Shown here: positions 45,973 to 57,589 of the stretch, in pieces
Position numbering within the stretch: the first letter of the stretch is position 1
How the letters are laid out: each line of letters begins with the position of its first letter
The notes under the pieces: generated by a model
The model's database searches: none
What the model was told of the DNA's origin: nothing
Seen by the model: only the letters and a program-made list of their open reading frames with translations
Assembly (NCBI GenBank): GCA_001466705.2
Contig: LATX02000211.1
Coordinates: 2,074,363 to 2,138,362 of the forward strand
Length of the DNA: 64,000 nucleotides
Direction: 5' to 3'
From: Moniliophthora roreri
Taxonomy: Eukaryota; Basidiomycota; Agaricomycetes; Agaricales; Marasmiaceae
Translations under genes and position numbers: made by a program

Positions 45973-48900
45973 TTGAGTACTCTCCTTGAGAGTTTTTGTG
46001 TGGCTTACATGATAATTCTAACTACTCTCAACTTACTTGACCACCAGGAAATAACAATGTCTTTGCCCTTGACTCCTCAAGCTCCTGTTGCCACCAATGC
46101 TATACCACTATTAATGGACTCTATTCCTATGAGTCCTAGTGAGAGAACTCCAGCTGAACAGCCTGCTGTCCTGTCCACAGATTTAAATGTTTTGTCAAAT
46201 GCCTCTAGGAATCAGAAAAGTCAAGGCATAGAGCTGAATGGTAGGTGACTCTGGAGTTCTCTGCACATTCCAGAGTGCTGACATTAGTTTAATAGTGGAC
46301 ATGGCAGGTACTGAGACTGCACCATTGACTAAATGTCATGTCAGTAATGGTGCCAATGCATTAGAAGGTCAGAACATGGTTTCACTGTCTAGTGGTAAGA
46401 AATGTATGGCTGTCTGATAGTGAAAGTGTACTGACATGGGATTGCTAGCTTCTGGAGGTCCTGCTAACACATCATCACAAGGAAGCCCACTCAAGTCAGG
46501 TAAAGATGCATTGGAAGAGTAGAACAGTGTAAGTACTACTGTTAATGGTGAGTTATGTCTATTGTGTATTGCAGATGGTATAACTGATAATGTGGGGGCT
46601 GAGAAAGGCACTGCAGAGAAGTTGTCAGATGCACAAGACAAACAGCCTCAATCAAAGTGTGCAGATGGAAAGTCAGCTAAGAAGAAATGAGAGAATCTGG
46701 GCAACTTCAACAGCAAGTGACTCAAATTCTTGGAAAATTTGCTCCAGGCATACATTGTGCTCAAGAAGTAGTTGAAGGACAAGGAGCTTTTTCTTTAAGA
46801 CCTTGTCACAGACTTCACTGAATTATTTCCCATCAAAGTCTATGGTGCACCACTACCAAATACCAAATTGGCACCTGTACCTGAGTATACAGATGCCCAG
46901 TTGAAGGCCATGACATTAGAGGAATGCAAGGCTCACCTCAAGAAGGTAGCCACAAGAGAGAGTACTCTAGAGCATTAACTAGCCAGAGTAAGTCTATCTT
47001 GCATGATACTGTGCACTACTAACAATATTCTTTCTAGGCAATCAAAGGGTTTCTATTCTGGCATCAAGGCAATCTCAAAAAAAAGAAGGGTGATCTAGAA
47101 CTGTCCAAGTTATTCCAGAACCTTCATACCCAACTACTGCCTCACAAATGTCAGTTAACACACTTCCTGATGATGCACCCCAAGTACAAGGAGAATATCA
47201 AGAATAGGTCAACTGAGACATTGACTAAAGATCGCCTCAAGAGCTGCAAGAAAGCAGCAAAGGCTCTCATCAAGGAACTGGAGTCAGAGGGTAAACTAGA
47301 GGCTGTGATTCAAGAAAGAGATCAGGAGCATGCTGATGTGATGGAGGTTTGGAAGAGCCAAGCACAAGAGCAGGTTGACAGGTGAGTCTGATCTTTCTCT
47401 GGCATATTTCTATTTTATTAACTATGTCTTAGCTGTCATGCAAGCATTGGGAGTGTCATACAGCCTATCCTAAACTGGCTCCATGAGGAAACTGGACTCT
47501 ATTTCATTCTTCTGGCTGGTGAAGATGTGGATGGGAAGGGAAACTTTAACTCAATAGTGTACATCATTGCTCTTGTTGTACCCAACAAGTTGCTAATTTA
47601 AAGTTCCAACCAGGGCTACATCATATCCAGATAAATATGTTCCAATTGATAAATTCCATATAGCTGACTTTAAGAGTATAGTGCAAGTGTTCTATAGATG
47701 GCTCCAGATGGTCTGCAAGAATAGAGATGGTATTGTGCAAGAGATAGCTTTTGACCTACAGAATGAGCACACCATCTCTTCTGCCATTCAAAAAACCCCA
47801 TCAACATCAACATCTGTACAAAGCAGCACCTCCATCTTGATGACTGCTACCTCTTCTAATCTGCCTTCCACTAAATCTGCTATCAAAAAAGGTACTACCA
47901 AGAAAGGCAAAGGCACATTAGTGGACTGGGCTAAGAGGGGAAGGAAAGACAGCAAGATGAAGGCTGGAAAGTGAGAAGAGTGGGGACGATGAAGGGCCTA
48001 AAGGTGATAATGATGGGTATCAGGAAGAGAAAGAAGTGACAGGTGAGGATATAGAGAAGACAGAAGAGAATGGGACATTATTAGATCCTCCCTAAGATGT
48101 AGCTGACAAGCTCTATACTGGCATTAGTTACAATAAACAACAAGGTGTCAATATGGCTGAGAATGCACAATTGCTGAAAGCCCTAATTGCTTGCTATCCT
48201 GACATTTCAGTTAATAAGAAGGGCCTGCCTATGTTTCTCCCTCTATTAAAGATGGAGCAAGAGAAAGCAACTTGGGCAGCAAAGACAGCAGCAACAAAGG
48301 CAAAGTGCAAGGCTGAGAAACTTGCAGTGTCAGCAACACCTCAGAACAATGAACCACTCCAGTGCTCAAGCAGAAAGAAGAATGTTGTCCAGGTATGCAG
48401 TTCTACTTGACACTAGTGGTGACTACAAGACTGAATAGATCAATATCACAGACCTACAGAGAGAAATTGGAAGATGTGGGCACAGAGATAAATGACTCAT
48501 CACATCCAAATGCCATGAATATGGCCATTAATGTCAATGCAGCACAAGCCACTTCTGATAGTGATAGTATGTTCTTCAACTGCCTAGAAATGTTCACCTT
48601 TGCATTGTCATTTATAGGATCAAGTGCAGTTGGTTCTACTGCACTTGGAGAACAGTGTGCCTTAGATGACAATGGCAATTTGAAGGATCTGAAGGATATT
48701 GTGTGGTTCCATAATCCAGATGATAAAGAGCCTATATTGAGGTGGGATAACATTCCTGTGCCTAGCACTGCTGCTAGTAAGTTTCACTCTCTTACTGCAA
48801 CTTTGGTGTCTTTCCTCAAGCATTCAATTTTAGATACAATGGAAGGGCAAGTTGGTTTGCAAGAAATGACAGAAGATAGACAAGGTATCATGCAGCTGTC

Positions 48901-49327
48901 AACTCTGGACTCAGGCAAGCTACCTGGTCCTTCTGATATTCCATCAGAAACTTGCATAGTACCTTCTCTGAACAGTTCTTGTCATTTACCAACTTCTTAT
49001 GGTTCATCACCTCTCTTGGTTCCACTCTGTGCTGGTTTCAACCCCCTCAGCACTCTCACAACATATATTGCTGTTGCCATCAGCACCAATTTCAATTCCA
49101 GAACATACACCACAACACACATCACTGTCACTATACTGCATTGTAAAATTCTATATCAGAGTGGAATTACCAGTCTTGAGGCAAGACTAGCATTATGATC
49201 CAGACAGTATTCTGATTACTGACCAGAACAGGAAGAAGGATGAGAGGAAAGTCTTGATACAAAACTACCTCAAGTTCCTGCTCACTGTCCCTAATGGCTG
49301 TGACATGAGACCAGAGTGCTAGGCTAC
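45973..49327 (+). pseudogene. Decayed multi-exon gene of an expanded, uncharacterised Agaricomycete family
   Basis: A chain of plus-strand segments with introns between them: 45973-46248 (MSLPLTPQAPVATNAIPLL), 46570-46975, 47034-47382 (MMHPKYKENIKNRSTETLTK; DVMEVWKSQAQEQ), 47434-47600 (IQPILNWLHEETGLYFILLA, GEDVDGKG), 47640-47974, 48153-48410, 48450-49198 and 49199-49327 (LITDQNRKKDERKVLIQNYL). Four nonsense codons fall in the second segment (46688 TGA, 46718 TGA, 46769 TAG, 46796 TAA), and each is one C-to-T step from Arg or Gln. The IQPxLxxLxxxTGxxxxLxAG pattern recalls a family I have seen in repeat-rich mushroom regions, but its function is unknown to me. Confidence 0.5.
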
Positions 49328-50500
49328 ATTAGTCTATATGTTACACGAGTCCTTCGCTGACAACACTAAGTTCAAGTTCAAGCTTGATGATGGATTTCTG
49401 AAGTCAATTGATTGATTTAAATTGACTTAGAAAAGAAGATCAAATGATGTGGACAAGGTTTTGATAAACTTTAACCAGGTCAAGCTGGAGAAGCTTGTCT
49501 ACTGGTCAAATGTATTTATACATTTAGACTTCTAACTATGACTAATACTCAGAACTAAAAATAGCTACTATGAGTAATCAAAGTGAGTCTTTACTAAGCA
49601 GAGAAGGAAACAGAAGGATTTGTAAAGAAAAAGAACATTGGACTAAGCAAGAAAATGAGAAATGGAATATAAGTACATTAAATGCTCTAATTGTCCTTGG
49701 AGTCCTCGCAATTGTAACACTATAAGTGGGTGGTGAAGTGGCAGATACTCTATCTTCTATGAAGAACTGCTACATGCTATCTTCACTCTAAAATGCACTC
49801 TAAAAAGAGCTTCTGCAACTAAGAGCTGCTACTAAACCCACAATAGAGGCTTCTAAGAGTGATAAAGCACTGTATAAGTCTACTAGAAGACTGAGTCTAT
49901 CTCAAGTGCAATTCAGAGTGAAAAGAGGACAGAACTCTTTGAGTTTCAATTGACCAGCTTAAGTTGGTATAAGAGTGTAGAGTCTAAGAACTCTAGTTAG
50001 AATGACTCAAATATTATACTCAAGAGTCACAAAGTGTAGGTTTTTAAAATGAGTGGTTTATTAGTTGGTTAATAAATGAATGTATATAGTGAGGCAAGAT
50101 ATATATAAATCTTGGCTCTACTAGAAGTGACTGACTGGCAAGTGTGTGGAGACTTGGTCTAAAAAGCTGTGCAAAGGTCTAAATCAACACTATGCAGGGC
50201 TATAACATGTAAGTACCAGTTGGTGCTTGAGCCTCCATCTACAAGTACAGCTCTTTATATACAAAACAATAATTGGAAATAACAAAATAAGAGATAAATG
50301 AGTGTGATCTAGTTTAGAGTATAAATTGTATGCATTTGTGTCTAAAAGTCTGATTCTGCATAGCAATTAACTATATTGAGTATATTTGGTGACCAAACAG
50401 TCAATTTATTGTGTTTTGGACCCTGCACAGAGCATTGCTGGGTCAAATGATCCTTTCATGTAGCTACTTCTGCATAGCCACTGGTTGTGGACCAGTAATA
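49328..50500. other. AT-rich spacer before LTR copy B
   Basis: No supported gene. It ends GTGGACCAGTAATA directly before the LTR. No polypurine tract is visible. Confidence 0.4.
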
Positions 50501-51108
50501 TGTCGAACCTAGAAAAGACCCACTTTTATTCATTTTACATTACTTTTGATTTGGAACACTTTAATATGACAAGATAATGGGTAATAAGGACTAGAGTGAG
50601 CCCAGTCTGCTAGTTATTGCCTTAGAGAAGCTATAGTATCTTGGAAAGTACAAAGAGCTATATGATATGCTATACAGAGGTGTCTAAGCTGTACTTTCTG
50701 ACTTATCTATGTATCAGATCCAAAACAGATTACTCCTGAAACCTGTAGAGAACCTAACTATGGCCTAATGAATGCATTGGCTAGTTAACCAAGCTCTTGA
50801 AGTGCTATCAATGGGAATTTAATTTCTATTTTACTTTTCTATGACATCTGCAAAGTGCAACCTGCAGTCAAACAGTACAGAGGTACTTAGAGGAGACATT
50901 AAAACAGAAAAGACGACTTAGAACAGGAACAATCACTGAACGATCCTCCTCTGAGGTCAATATATGGATCAAAGTCAAAGCAGGCAATCTCTTAATAAAG
51001 AGTGCACTGGCGGCTAAACAGATGAGATAAACTGACTAGATACAAAGTCGTCTCAGAAAGTAGGAAATTACTTCTGAAGGACATCTACTATCTACAGACA
51101 GATACAGC

Positions 51109-52829
51109 AATAATACCACTTGATTGTGCTACACAAAGAGCTGATCTGTTGATCAGATCCTGCTCTACTATTGTCTATGTGTGTGTGTGGTGATATGCAG
51201 AGTGTGGTTCAGTGTGATCAGAGTTACTGCACTTAGACTCTATTTGATCTTCGTGATTTAAAATAAGCATGTATTTGGTTATTGACATAGAGACTATGAG
51301 GATATATTTGTTTAAATAATTCATTTTTATTGTGTGTTTTCTGGTTTCTACTATCTCAATTAAGCCTAAATACAACAGCTAATTGTGCTGAGGTGATGGT
51401 AAGACTATCTTGAAGTGATAATCCAAGTAATCAAAGACTACAGTACCCCTTGTACTAGATACAACCTTCTCAGTTGTGATCTGTAATGCACTTAAGCTGG
51501 AAAACTTCTACTCTAGTAGCCTGAGCCCTCTCTAAGTTGTGTCTACTCAATTTAGAACACACTTAAGCAGGAAAACTTCTACTCTCATAGCCTGAGCCCT
51601 CTCTAAGATGTGTCGACACTAGCAAAACACTAGCTGCCTCCAGAAAGCCACCAAAACTTTCTGATACAAAGTCTTCTCTTGCCTCGAAAACGACTATTCA
51701 CTAAAGCACAGAACAAATATCTGGCTTTGCCATCACTATCAAGTTTGGTATATAGTCTTATATCTCAACTAGGTCTACTCTAAGTCTCTAGAGCCTGACA
51801 TAAGGAGGAAAATCTGATCAGATGTGATTTCTCTACACAAACAATAGCCACATACAAATATTGCATAGTGGTGGGGCAGATTCCTCTTGCTCCCACCTAC
51901 AAAATGGCTGTCCTTATATACTGCTAGAAACAAATATCTACAATAAAGTTATAATAGGTATATATCATACTGGTCACAGAAAAAATCACAAAATGAATAT
52001 ATATGGGTTTAGTCCCTTGTCACAATAGTAATCCCATACCATATATAGGTATGTGGGTCACCAATAAATACAATCTTGGGTATCAGAAGCACAACTCAAG
52101 CTAGGCCCTCCATGCGGTATATGGGTATCTAGGTTCGGAATCTGTTGCTACTACATAGGAGTTCCCTATCCCATTTTTCAATAGTCAGAAATACTCTCAA
52201 CTTCCATAGGAGTCATAGTGTATTTCCTTGTTCTAATTTGTCCTATCTGACTGACTTATGCTTATCTCTTATGTTTCTTTTCTCATCTATCAGTCATATC
52301 CAATTTCCATCTTATTGCTTTCCTCCTATCTTTGGAGGGATCATTGCATCACCATCTTGGAATGCAGAGTGATTATATACTTGAGCTAATACTCCATCAT
52401 ATATCTGACTTAGATATTGTCATATCTTTTCTCTTGGTATATCGTAGGTATCATCCTGAGCTTGAAGGAGCTCTCTGAGAGTGATTGAAGATTTGTTTAA
52501 AAGTGAAATATCCCCTTGATATACCATATATATGTTCAACTACCAATGTGTCTCTTTTGAACACACTGTATAGAGGTCTCTACAGGTTTCAGGAGGCTCA
52601 AGGCACAAATTGGAGATTCTATAAGTGACTTGGTACCCATGTGGGGCATACTATAAGTACAATTAACTTATAGCTTCATGCTATCAAGCATATATAGGTT
52701 TTGACTAACTACTTGAGCTTATATCAGTCCTTCTATTTCCATGTTTCTTATCATTTCAACTGTTTAAATATGTCCAAACGATGCTCATATGTGTAGAATT
52801 TGAAAGGTTTATAAAATTGGTATATTAGT
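51109..52829 (-). mobile_element. 1.72-kb LTR-like insert (family 2) in LTR copy B
   Basis: Inserted cleanly between GATACAGC and GAGACAT, which are joined in copy C (56401-56415). Its ends are short inverted repeats (AATAATACCA and TGGTATATTA). It has no long frame. TATATAAGGAC-type promoter text on the minus strand (about 51910) and its length suggest a solo LTR in minus orientation. It is similar in order, though diverged, to 59443-61130. Confidence 0.5.
51487..51620. repeat. Tandem repeat of ~76 bp inside the family 2 insert
   Basis: Two units of CACTTAAGC(T/A)GGAAAAC followed by TTCTACTCT, TAGCCTGAGCCCTCTCTAAG and TGTGTC. Gap 4 starts in this same repeat. Confidence 0.7.
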
Positions 52830-52901
52830 GAGACATATGAGGAATATCTAATGCATAAGAAGTTCTAAATAAGACCAAGCATGCATTGTCGAAGAAGATA
52901 G

Positions 52902-53284
52902 CACTATGTATGAGGTGTTCTTTTAACATGGTTTTCTGATTGAGAAAACACTTAATCTTCTTGCAAAGAAGATTTTCAAAAAAGCATTTATAAATTCTAA
53001 ATTTTAATTGTGTCCCCTCAACAAGAATATGTCTGGAGGATGCTAAATTTTCAATAGCAAAAAATATAGAATTTTCAAATTCTGAGAATTAATAGACAAT
53101 ACAATATATTAGAATAATTTCCATGCTGAGAAAACATTAAATTTTCTCTGGTTGAAAATACTCAGAAAATGCTGATAAGATAAGATAAAAATTCCAAATT
53201 TTTTATTGTGGGAAAGTCAGAGAAAACACTAGGAAAACACTAGGAAAATGGTAGGAAAATCATGTGGAAATACTATATCTTACA
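52902..53284. mobile_element. CACTA-type element, left part, cut by gap 4
   Basis: Starts CACTATGTATGAGGTG after the TAG target bases and is truncated at the N at 53285. It is the block 1 counterpart of 54681-55399, with 17 extra bases near 53191. Confidence 0.75.
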
Positions 53285-53285
53285 N
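53285..53285. other. Assembly gap 4
   Basis: Single N joining two near-identical blocks, 51507-53284 and 53286-55046. Confidence 0.95.
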
Positions 53286-55046
53286 TCTACTCTCATAGCC
53301 TGAGCCCTCTCTAAGTTGTGTCTACTCAATTTAGAACACACTTAAGCAGGAAAACTTCTACTCTCATAGCCTGAGCCCTCTCTAAGATGTGTCGACACTA
53401 GCAAAACACTAGCTGCCTCCAGAAAGCCACCAAAACTTTCTGATACAAAGTCTTCTCTTGCCTCGAAAACGACTATTCACTAAAGCACAGAACAAATATC
53501 TGGCTTTGCCATCACTATCAAGTTTGGTATATAGTCTTATATCTCAACTAGGTCTACTCTGAGTCCCTAGGGCCTGATGTGAGGAGGAAAATCTGATTGG
53601 ATGTGATTTCTCTACACAAACAATAGCCACATACAAATATCGCATAGTGGTGGGGCAGATTCCTCTTGCTCCCACCTACAAAATGGCTGTCCTTATATAC
53701 TGCTGGAAACAAATATCTACAATAAAGTTATAATAGGTATATATCATACTGGTCACAGAAAAAATCACAAAATGAATATATATGGGTTTAGTCCCTTGTC
53801 ACAATAGTAATCCCATACCATATATAGGTATGTGGGTCACCAATAAATACAATCTTGGGTATCAGAAGCACAACTCAAGCTAGGCCCTCCATGCGGTATA
53901 TGGGTATCTAGGTTCGGAATCTGTTGCTACTACATAGGAGTTCCCTATCCCATTTTTCAATAGTCAGAAATACTCTCAACTTCCATAGGAGTCATAGTGT
54001 ATTTCCTTGTTCTAATTTGTCCTATCTGACTGACTTATGCTTATCTCTTATGTTTCTTTTCTCATCTATCAGTCATATCCAATTTCCATCTTATTGCTTT
54101 CCTCCTATCTTTGGAGGGATCATTGCATCACCATCTTGGAATGCAGAGTGATTATATACTTGAGCTAATACTCCATCATATATCTGACTTAGATATTGTC
54201 ATATCTTTTCTCTTGGTATATCGTAGGTATCATCCTGAGCTTGAAGGAGCTCTCTGAGAGTGATTGAAGATTTGTTTAAAAGTGAAATATCCCCTTGATA
54301 TACCATATATATGTTCAACTACCAATGTGTCTCTTTTGAACACACTGTATAGAGGTCTCTACAGGTTTCAGGAGGCTCAAGGCACAAATTGGAGATTCTA
54401 TAAGTGACTTGGTACCCATGTGGGGCATACTATAAGTACAATTAACTTATAGCTTCATGCTATCAAGCATATATAGGTTTTGACTAACTACTTGAGCTTA
54501 TATCAGTCCTTCTATTTCCATGTTTCTTATCATTTCAACTGTTTAAATATGTCCAAACGATGCTCATATGTGTAGAATTTGAAAGGTTTATAAAATTGGT
54601 ATATTAGTGAGACATATGAGGAATATCTAATGCATAAGAAGTTCTAAATAAGACCAAGCATGCATTGTCGAAGAAGATAGCACTATGTATGAGGTGTTCT
54701 TTTAACATGGTTTTCTGATTGAGAAAACACTTAATCTTCTTGCAAAGAAGATTTTCAAAAAAGCATTTATAAATTCTAAATTTTAATTGTGTCCCCTCAA
54801 CAAGAATATGTCTGGAGGATGCTAAATTTTCAATAGCAAAAAATATAGAATTTTCAAATTCTGAGAATTAATAGACAATACAATATATTAGAATAATTTC
54901 CATGCTGAGAAAACATTAAATTTTCTCTGGTTGAAAATACTCAGAAAATGCTGATAAGATAAGATAAAAATGGGAAAGTCAGAGAAAACACTAGGAAAAC
55001 ACTAGGAAAATAGTAGGAAAATCATGTGGAAATACTATATCTTGCA
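53286..55046. repeat. Near-identical duplicate of 51507-53284 across gap 4
   Basis: Collinear over the whole length with one 17-bp deletion near 54971, plus scattered transitions. The same 75-codon frame occurs at 52145 and 53924. It is either an unmerged allele or overlapping contigs, or a true tandem duplication. Confidence 0.9.
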
Positions 55047-55399
55047 GCAGTTTTCAGATAGTCTTCATATAATTTTCCTTTTGTATTTAACATGTTTTCC
55101 TTGATATAATATTCAAAATTTTATATTTATTTTCTGAATGTTTTCTCACTATTTTATAAGGCAGAAAATCTAGTATATTTGTAATTAGAAAACTAAAGAA
55201 TAACTTTATAATTTTATTGTTAGAAAATACAGACTCTTCTAGAAATTAAAATACAGAATATGCTTGCTGTTTTCAATATGTGATAATAGCTTGAAACTAA
55301 TAGAGTTTTCTGAGTGTACAGATCTTCATTTATATATCGTCATAAGACTCACTATTTCCTTTGTATTAATAGCATGAAAAGAACACCTCATATGTAGTG
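54681..55399. mobile_element. Non-autonomous CACTA-type DNA transposon, 719 bp
   Basis: Termini CACTATGTATGAGGTGTTC and, reversed, CACTACATATGAGGTGTTC match at 21 of 23 positions. A 3-bp TAG duplication flanks it (54678-54680 and 55400-55402). LTR copies A and C show the unoccupied site AGATAGGAAC/AGATAGGAAT. The interior is AT-rich, with many AGAAAA(C/T)A and TTTTCT motifs, and has no transposase frame. Confidence 0.85.
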
Positions 55400-55627
55400 T
55401 AGAAACAGTAACAGCATGTTCCAACCTTGGAAACTTTGGCATCTAGGCTTCTGCTGATGTGTGGATACTAGAAAGGGAAATGCTGTAAAAAGATGGAATG
55501 GATATGGCCATCTGTTTGTAGATACCTGACTTAGAAAAGAGAAAATACAAATTATAGAGTCCAGAACGCCTGGAGACATAGATACCCATGCAGATATGGT
55601 CAGATACCCTAGTGGCCAGACTCCGTA

Positions 55628-55628
55628 A
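55628..55628. other. Assembly gap 5
   Basis: Single N. On the left, LTR family 1 copy B stops mid-sequence. On the right begins an inverted fragment of the family 2 element found at 59443. Confidence 0.9.
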
Positions 55629-56053
55629 NCAGTGTCTAGAAGATTTGTCCTCTTGAGAATCATTGCAGAACATAGCTAAGAGGGCTATATTCAGGTACAA
55701 GAGGTACCTTTGTTCTCACTTAGAAGAAGTTTATTCTTTGAGCAGTTTTCTGGTCGAAATCTATACCAGTATTTGCTTTTGAAGTGATTAATAAAACCAC
55801 AAAACTGATAAATATTATACAAAACAAACACCCATTTTCAATCTGAGAAGTTGTTTTGAAGGCAATCATCTCTGAACTACCGAGTGAGACATTGAGAATT
55901 ATTCTTGACATTGCAGTAACAGTGAACCACGCCGAACCAACTCACAAACAAAACTGAGAATCAAGAACTTATATAGATACCTTTTTTGAGGGTATTTTGG
56001 CACCACAGGCCTCGTGTTTTCATAGTAGAGGCATAGGTTTTTGAGCATCTTCA
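55629..56053 (-). repeat. LTR-like family 2 fragment, inverted relative to 59443-59864
   Basis: The reverse complement of 59443-59864 with few differences, mostly transitions. It ends GAGCATCTTCA, where family 1 LTR sequence resumes. It is therefore a nested insertion into LTR copy C whose other part is lost in gap 5. Confidence 0.8.
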
Positions 56054-57538
56054 CTGAAACCTGTAGGAAACCTAACTATGGCCCAATGAATGCAGTGGCT
56101 AGTTAACCAAGCTCTCAAAGTGCTATCAATGGGATTTTAATTTCTACTTTACTTTTCTATGACATCTGCAAAGTGCAACCTGCAGTCAAACAGTACAGAG
56201 GTACTTAGAGGAGACATCAAGACAGAAAAGACGACTTAGAACAGGAACGATCACCAAACAATCCTCCTCCAAAGTCAAAGCAGGCAATCTCTTAATAAAG
56301 AGTGCACTGGTGGCTAAACAGACAAGATAAACTAACTAGGTACAAAGTTGTCTTGGAAAGAAGGAAATCACTTCCGAAGGACATCCACTACCTACAGACA
56401 GATACAGCGAGACATATGAAGAATATCTAATGCATAAGAAGTTCTAAATAAGACTGAGCATGCATTGTTGAAGGAGATAGGAATAGTAACAGCATGTTCT
56501 GACCTTGGAAACTTTGGCATCTAGGCTTCTGCCAATGTGCAGATACTAGAAAGGGAAATGCTGTAAAGAGACAGAACGAATACAGCCATCTGCTTGTAGA
56601 TACCCAACTTAGAAAAGAGAAAATACAAATTATAGAGTCCAGAATGCCTGGAGACATAGATACCTGCACAGATATGGTCAGATACCCTAGTGGCCAGACT
56701 CTGTGACATCTGAATATTCCCTCTTTTAGTATCTCAGTCACTCATTTATCATTTCCTGAATTATCAGACATTATTTATATTTTCTGTAGATATATTCCTT
56801 GGACTGTATATAAGGACAGCTAGATATTCATAGATATTCAAGTAACTCTGCCCCCTCTGATTGTGAATACATGAAGAGTTTGTTTGGTGTATAAATTTGT
56901 GTGCCATTCCAGTTTTGCTTCCTCACTTCAGGCCCTGGAGATTGGTCTTGAGTGACTCCAGAGAGATAGAATCTGATAATGAACTTGCATTGTAAGAGAC
57001 TAAGAATAACATCTTAAGTGCATTGTAGCACTTTTCTAAGAGACACTTTATGCCAAGAAGGAGCCTTGGGCACTTGGAGTGTGGCCTGTGTTGGGTATTA
57101 GGTTGTGACACACTTGGAGTCTTAGCAAGGGGTGTGCCTGCACTGAGCTCTTTGTAGAAATTGGTCTAGAACCTTTTCCAGTACACTGTGTGCTGTAGTT
57201 GTCTTAAGGAAGTCTTGAACTCCATAGGGTCAGGCTATATTGGCTATTGAGTCTTTGTATGGGACTGTAGCTCTTGTGTTTGTGCTTTGTGCACTGTGTT
57301 CTTTGTGTTTTGTGTGTGTGTTTGGAATGTAAACCCTTTTAAAACCATATATACTCCCCTGGAGGTGAACACCTTGAAGTAGATTACTTTAATAAGAGAG
57401 AATCAACCTAGCTAAGAGTTTTGTTGGCATTCTAAGTGTGGCAACTCTGATCACGCCGATCCACACTTGCACAACAACCTGAGTTAGACTTTTGGAGGTT
57501 ATCTTTTGAGTAGTTTTCCACTAGTCTTATCTTAGACA
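56054..57538 (+). repeat. LTR family 1, copy C, 5'-truncated
   Basis: Matches copy A from its position ~40529 to its end (TTAGACA at 57532-57538). It keeps the promoter motif GTATATAAGGACAG near 56807 and preserves both empty sites used to define the inserts in copy B. Confidence 0.8.
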
Positions 57539-57589
57539 AATTAGCGGTACTACTGAGACAAACCGGTCTGAACAGACATCTGGACAGGT

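Larger units (their letters stand above)
50501..55627 (+). repeat. LTR family 1, copy B, twice interrupted and cut by gap 5
   Basis: LTR segments are 50501-51108, 52830-52901 (also 54609-54680 in the duplicated block) and 55400-55627. The interruptions are a 1.72-kb insert at 51109-52829 and a CACTA-type element at 52902 and 54681-55399. Comparison with uninterrupted copies A and C shows both empty sites. The copy stops at N 55628, at the position equivalent to 41196 in copy A. Confidence 0.75.

Noticed and set aside
42035..50500. Internal region of one LTR retrotransposon between LTR copies A and B
   Set aside because: No gag, protease, reverse transcriptase or integrase text, no primer-binding site after copy A and no polypurine tract before copy B.
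52145..54151. Two identical 75-codon frames as a duplicated gene
   Set aside because: They lie inside an LTR-like insert that is simply duplicated across gap 4. The frame begins at a non-ATG codon and has no features.
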